In this document: piece after piece, positions 61,272 through 64,000 of the stretch | Numbering within the stretch: position 1 is the stretch's first letter | Layout: each line of letters opens with the position of its first letter | DNA from: CAWJKP01 sp963843465 | GTDB lineage: Bacteria > Planctomycetota > Planctomycetia > Pirellulales > Thermoguttaceae | Length of the DNA stretch: 64,000 bases | Direction of reading: 5' to 3' | NCBI GenBank assembly: GCA_963843465.1 | Contig: CAWJKP010000002.1 | Location: 682,001-746,000, forward strand | Program-made: the position numbers and the translations under genes | The notes under the pieces: generated by a model | The model's database searches: none | What the model was told of the DNA's origin: nothing | Seen by the model: the letters and a program-made list of their open reading frames with translations, nothing else

Positions 61272-61875
61272 GGGCACTCCTCTCCATCATCTGCTGCCGC
61301 AATTTGTGCAATTGGTTGGCGATCGAGGCGTCGTAGACCTTGTCGCCCACGCGGACCACGATGCCTCCGATCAGCCTCGCATCGACCACCCGCTCCAGCT
61401 CGGGCAATCCGCCCACCAGGGGAGCGAGGCTCCGGGCGATGCGCTCGGCGAAAGCCCCGTCGATGGGCGTGGCCGTGGCAAGCTGCACCGGCACGCGCCC
61501 GCGGATCTTATTCAGCCGCTCGTGGGCCTGCCGGCGGACCGCCCGCACAAGGTCCAGCCGCTGGTGGCGCGAGAGGACCTTGAGAAAACTGAGGAACATG
61601 GGCGAGGCCTGGGAGCCCATCGCGCGGTCCAGGAGCCCTTCCTTCTCCTCGTGCATCACCAGCCGCGAGGAGAGGATCGACTCGAAATCCGGGAAGACGT
61701 TGAGGACTTCGCCGAGGAAGGCGTCGAACTCGGCCAATATCGCGTCGGTCTGGCCGGCCTGCTCGCTGGCCTTCAACAGCGCCTCGGCGTAGACCGCGGC
61801 GACGTGCTGCTTGCCCACGTCGGCGTCGAGCCGGGCGGCCAGGTGCGCGTGGCGTGCTTGGGGATCCTGGGACAT
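61228..61875 (-). CDS. atpH: ATP synthase delta subunit
   Basis: 215 residues from MSQDPQARHAHLAARLDADV. The OSCP fold has VAAVYAEALLKASEQAGQTD early and RLIGGIVVRVGDKVYDASIA at the end. It connects F1 to the stator stalk. The 3' end overlaps the atpA start by 44 nt, which suggests translational coupling. Confidence 0.96.
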   Translation of the reverse strand: MSQDPQARHAHLAARLDADVGKQHVAAVYAEALLKASEQAGQTDAILAEFDAFLGEVLNVFPDFESILSSRLVMHEEKEGLLDRAMGSQASPMFLSFLKVLSRHQRLDLVRAVRRQAHERLNKIRGRVPVQLATATPIDGAFAERIARSLAPLVGGLPELERVVDARLIGGIVVRVGDKVYDASIANQLHKLRQQMMERSAHEIQSRRDRFRSPA

Positions 61876-61876
61876 G

Positions 61877-62500
61877 TCAGTTGGGCCCGCTGCGAACAAA
61901 GTCGGCCACCGCGCGCTCGATCAGTTGCGCATGGGAGGCCCGGTCCAAGCGGGCGCCGACGATCTGGCCGGCCAGCTCGACCGCCAAGCCGGCGCTGCGG
62001 TCGGCCAACTCCTTCAGCGCCCCGGCCGTGGCCCGTTGGATCTCGTTCAGACCCCGCTGCTTTTCGGCCTCGGCTGCCGTCCGGGCCTCGGCGACGATCT
62101 GCTGGCCCTGACGCTCGGATTCCCGCCGCGCGGCCTCGAGCATCTTGCGGACTTCCTCGCCCGTTTCGGCCAGCCGCTTCTGGTAGCCGGCCAGCAGTTG
62201 TTGGGCGTCGGCGTGGGCCTTTTCGGCCGCGGCGATCTCGTCGCGGATCCGCTGCTCGCGCTTGTCGAGGCCCGAGGCGATCGGCTTCCAGGCGAATCGC
62301 CAGAGGATCGCCAACACCAACAAGAAGACCACCGCCGTCCAGAGGGCCAGGTCGGCGTTCCAGGCCATGGGATTGATTTCCGGCCCCGCGCTTCCTTCGC
62401 CGCCCGCCGGACCGGCGGCCAGCGCCGGCAAGGCCGCCGCGGACCAGGCCGCAAGTGCCCCGAGCACCGGCAAGGCGGGAACCACTCGCTTGAACCGCAT
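61877..62500 (-). CDS. atpF: ATP synthase b subunit
   Basis: 207 residues: a cleavable-looking N-terminal segment (VVPALPVLGALAAWSAAALP), one membrane helix (LALWTAVVFLLVLAILWRFA), then a long charged coiled coil (AAEKAHADAQQLLAGYQKRL). The N-terminal signal-like extension is seen in several planctomycete b subunits. Stator stalk. Confidence 0.96.
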   Translation of the reverse strand: MRFKRVVPALPVLGALAAWSAAALPALAAGPAGGEGSAGPEINPMAWNADLALWTAVVFLLVLAILWRFAWKPIASGLDKREQRIRDEIAAAEKAHADAQQLLAGYQKRLAETGEEVRKMLEAARRESERQGQQIVAEARTAAEAEKQRGLNEIQRATAGALKELADRSAGLAVELAGQIVGARLDRASHAQLIERAVADFVRSGPN

Positions 62501-62536
62501 TGGTAAACCCTTAAGGACCGCTCCAAGATCAACTCC

Positions 62537-62582
62537 GTAGGGCGGACTTGAGTCCGCCCAGGCGGGCTAAAGCCCACCCTAC
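62537..62582. repeat. Family E palindrome, copy 3
   Basis: 46 bp, GTAGGGCGGACTTGAGTCC...GCCCACCCTAC, between atpE and atpF. Its CTAC end is, on the minus strand, the GTAG that contains the atpE stop codon. Confidence 0.93.
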
Positions 62583-62953
62583 TTGAAGCAGATAATCAGC
62601 GCGAAGAAGGTTACGCCTTCGACCAAGGCCGCCGCGAGGATCATGGCCGTAAAGATGTTGGTGGCCACTTCCGGCTGCCGGGCCATGCTCTCCACGGCCG
62701 AGCCGCCGATGCGGCCGATGCCGTAGCCGGCGCCAATGATGATCAGGCCGGCGCCGATCGCGGCGCCGAAGTTGCTGCCAAGTCCGCTGCCCCAGGGGGC
62801 CGCGACGGCCGGGGCAACGGCCGCCGCGGGGGCCTTGGCCGCCTGGTTCGATTCCGCGTCGGCGGCCAGCACCGGCGCGGCCAGCAGCAAGAGAGCGATA
62901 CTCAAAGCGGCAAGCTTCGTAAGCGTGTTCACGTGAACCGTCTCCTTCCTCAT
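62579..62953 (-). CDS. atpE: ATP synthase c subunit with signal-type extension
   Basis: 124 residues; the first 50 are a signal-like leader (LAALSIALLLLAAPVLAADA) and an Ala/Pro linker, the rest the two c-ring helices. Helix 1 has GAGYGIGRIGGSAVESMARQ with Ile where Na+-type rings have Gln. Helix 2 has AALVEGVTFFALIICF with the ion-carrying Glu followed by Gly, not Ser. This points to a proton, not sodium, ring. The stop TAG is inside a palindrome end. Confidence 0.97.
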   Translation of the reverse strand: MRKETVHVNTLTKLAALSIALLLLAAPVLAADAESNQAAKAPAAAVAPAVAAPWGSGLGSNFGAAIGAGLIIIGAGYGIGRIGGSAVESMARQPEVATNIFTAMILAAALVEGVTFFALIICFK

Positions 62954-62996
62954 TTCACAAATCTCCCGATCATCCGGCCTGGGGGCACCGACCTGC

Positions 62997-63803
62997 TCAG
63001 TGCTGATGAACCGCCATGCCGATGAACACGGCCGACAAAAAAGCGAAAATATAGGCCTGCAAAAAGGCCACGAAAATCTCCAAGAGGCTCACCGCCGCGG
63101 CGCCGGCCAGGCTGCCCACGGTCACGCCCAGTCGGATAGCCAGGGCCTGGCCAGCGACCGCCGCGATGAAACTCACAACCACCGCCAACACCATGTGGCC
63201 GCCGAACATGTTGGCCAAAAGACGCACGGCCAGCACGCAATGACGGATCAGCAGCCCCAGGATCTCCAAGATCATCAGCATGAACCGCAGAGGGATCGCC
63301 GCAATCCACGGCAAGTCCATGCGAGGGGCCAAGCCCCACCAGAACCGCAAGGGACCGAACTTCACCATGCCCGAGACGATCACCGTGAGGAACGTCGCGC
63401 CCGCCAGCACCCCCGTGACCGCCAGGGCGCCGGTCGGCGAGCCGCACCAAGGCAAGGCGCCCGCCAGGTTCGAGAAGAGCACGAAGAAGAAGATCGTCCA
63501 GATGAAGGGCAGGAAGCGGTTCGCGTCGTGGCGGCCGATGGCGGGCTGGGCAACCTCGTCGCGGAGAAAGACCAGCAGCATCTCGAAGAAATTGGCCCAC
63601 CGGCCCCGCACGGGACGCCCGCTGGCGGTCCGCCGAGCCAAAGGCACGAAAACCAAGATCATCACCACCGCTACCGCCAACTCCAGCACCATGTACTTGG
63701 TTACCTGGTGCCCAAAGAGCACGGGCAGATCCCACTCCCTCCCACGAGGAAAGTCGAACTTCCCCAGGTCCTTGACGTGTTGGGCGGCTTCGGAAATGTC
63801 CAT
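62997..63803 (-). CDS. atpB: ATP synthase a subunit
   Basis: 268 residues with five to six membrane helices. The stator Arg lies in CVLAVRLLANMFGGHMVLAV, the hallmark helix. NRFLPFIWTIFFFVLFSNLA marks the front half. It forms the proton half-channels with the c ring. First clear gene of the operon. Confidence 0.97.
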   Translation of the reverse strand: MDISEAAQHVKDLGKFDFPRGREWDLPVLFGHQVTKYMVLELAVAVVMILVFVPLARRTASGRPVRGRWANFFEMLLVFLRDEVAQPAIGRHDANRFLPFIWTIFFFVLFSNLAGALPWCGSPTGALAVTGVLAGATFLTVIVSGMVKFGPLRFWWGLAPRMDLPWIAAIPLRFMLMILEILGLLIRHCVLAVRLLANMFGGHMVLAVVVSFIAAVAGQALAIRLGVTVGSLAGAAAVSLLEIFVAFLQAYIFAFLSAVFIGMAVHQH

Positions 63804-63816
63804 AGATTGGTAGTTG

Positions 63817-63852
63817 CCCCCTCTCCCTCCGACAGAGGCTTGGGATGAGGGG
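63817..63852. repeat. Family P hairpin, copy 4
   Basis: CCCCCTCTCCCTCCGAC then GGCTTGGGATGAGGGG, just upstream of atpB. Confidence 0.7.
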
Positions 63853-63867
63853 AACTGGTCAGAGGCT

Positions 63868-63952
63868 CTAACCCGGATTATTCATGGTTTCCTACCAGCC
63901 CGACGCAAGCGAGGGTTCTCAAACACCTTATCCTCGCTTGCGCGTCGGGTTA
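63868..63952. repeat. Family O palindrome, copy 2 (CTAACCCGGATTATTC ... GGGTTAG)
   Basis: Shares the head CTAACCCG(A/G)ATTATTC and the GCAAGCGAGG / CCTCGCTTGC arms with the copy at 33909. Confidence 0.85.
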
Positions 63953-64000
63953 GCGTGTTGTCGCCCCACGAGCAGCAAGGTGATCTCCGTTGCCAAAGTC
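63928..64000 (-). CDS. Possible C-terminal end of AtpI-like protein, partial
   Basis: On the minus strand one frame reads TLATEITLLLVGRQHANPTR, ending KRG and TAA at 63928. A hydrophobic end in front of atpB would fit atpI, but only about 23 residues are visible and the last seven are repeat-encoded. Confidence 0.3.
   Translation of the reverse strand, partial: TLATEITLLLVGRQHANPTRKRG

Noticed and set aside
59649..61583. 644-codon plus-strand frame over atpA
   Set aside because: Antisense shadow of atpA; begins inside a family A palindrome.

Overview
The window looks like a chromosomal stretch of a planctomycete, probably Pirellulales-like. The basis is high GC, multi-domain Ser/Thr kinases with C-terminal beta-helix regions, a leucine-rich-repeat protein with a hydrophobic N-terminus, HtrA-like pseudo-proteases, a GT41 glycosyltransferase and many long palindromes between genes. 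The genus is inferred, not shown.

Layout. 1-3100: two adjacent trypsin/PDZ proteins that have lost their catalytic residues, plus a small membrane protein. 3300-8700: an accessory and debris zone with an intact HI1419/HI1420-type toxin-antitoxin pair, a GroEL fragment, an LRR membrane protein, an antitoxin with a stub of a VapC toxin, a truncated MNT nucleotidyltransferase, a group II intron with its maturase, and a fragment of a membrane-protein gene whose fuller relative lies at 50142. 8684-15203: TPR-methyltransferase, TPR-GT41 glycosyltransferase, and a DUF4139-type exported protein. 15472-32540: the S10-spc-alpha ribosomal cluster on the minus strand, transcribed rpsJ to rplQ and including secY, adk, map, rpmJ and rpoA. 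33000-42500: hypothetical exported and membrane proteins, a complete IS630-type insertion, glyS, another antitoxin with a VapC stub, a UbiD-type decarboxylase and an ECF sigma factor. 42700-53440: an apparently active Ser/Thr kinase with a beta-helix tail, an adjacent pseudokinase, two small membrane proteins, a methyltransferase and a Tat-type Fe/Mn superoxide dismutase. 53437-56742: a YfhO-type membrane protein. 56774-63803: the F-type ATP synthase operon atpBEFHAGDC on the minus strand, with a possible atpI end at the window edge.

Two window-wide patterns matter most. First, more than forty palindromic or repeat elements in about fifteen sequence families sit between and inside genes. Families with unrelated arms share the same ends, GTAG...CTAC. 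The element end supplies the TAG stop codon of several genes (GT41, adk, the gene at 36858, atpC, atpE); in others the element is translated (YfhO protein, HtrA-like protein, tails of L4, L24 and AtpA). This is the best candidate here for an undescribed system. Second, eight genes carry apparent frameshifts, all net losses of 1 or 2 bases, including the essential genes rplB and rpsS. Seven of the eight lie in or beside GCGC-rich runs, which points to assembly or basecalling error rather than gene decay. No tRNA, rRNA, CRISPR array or replication origin was seen.
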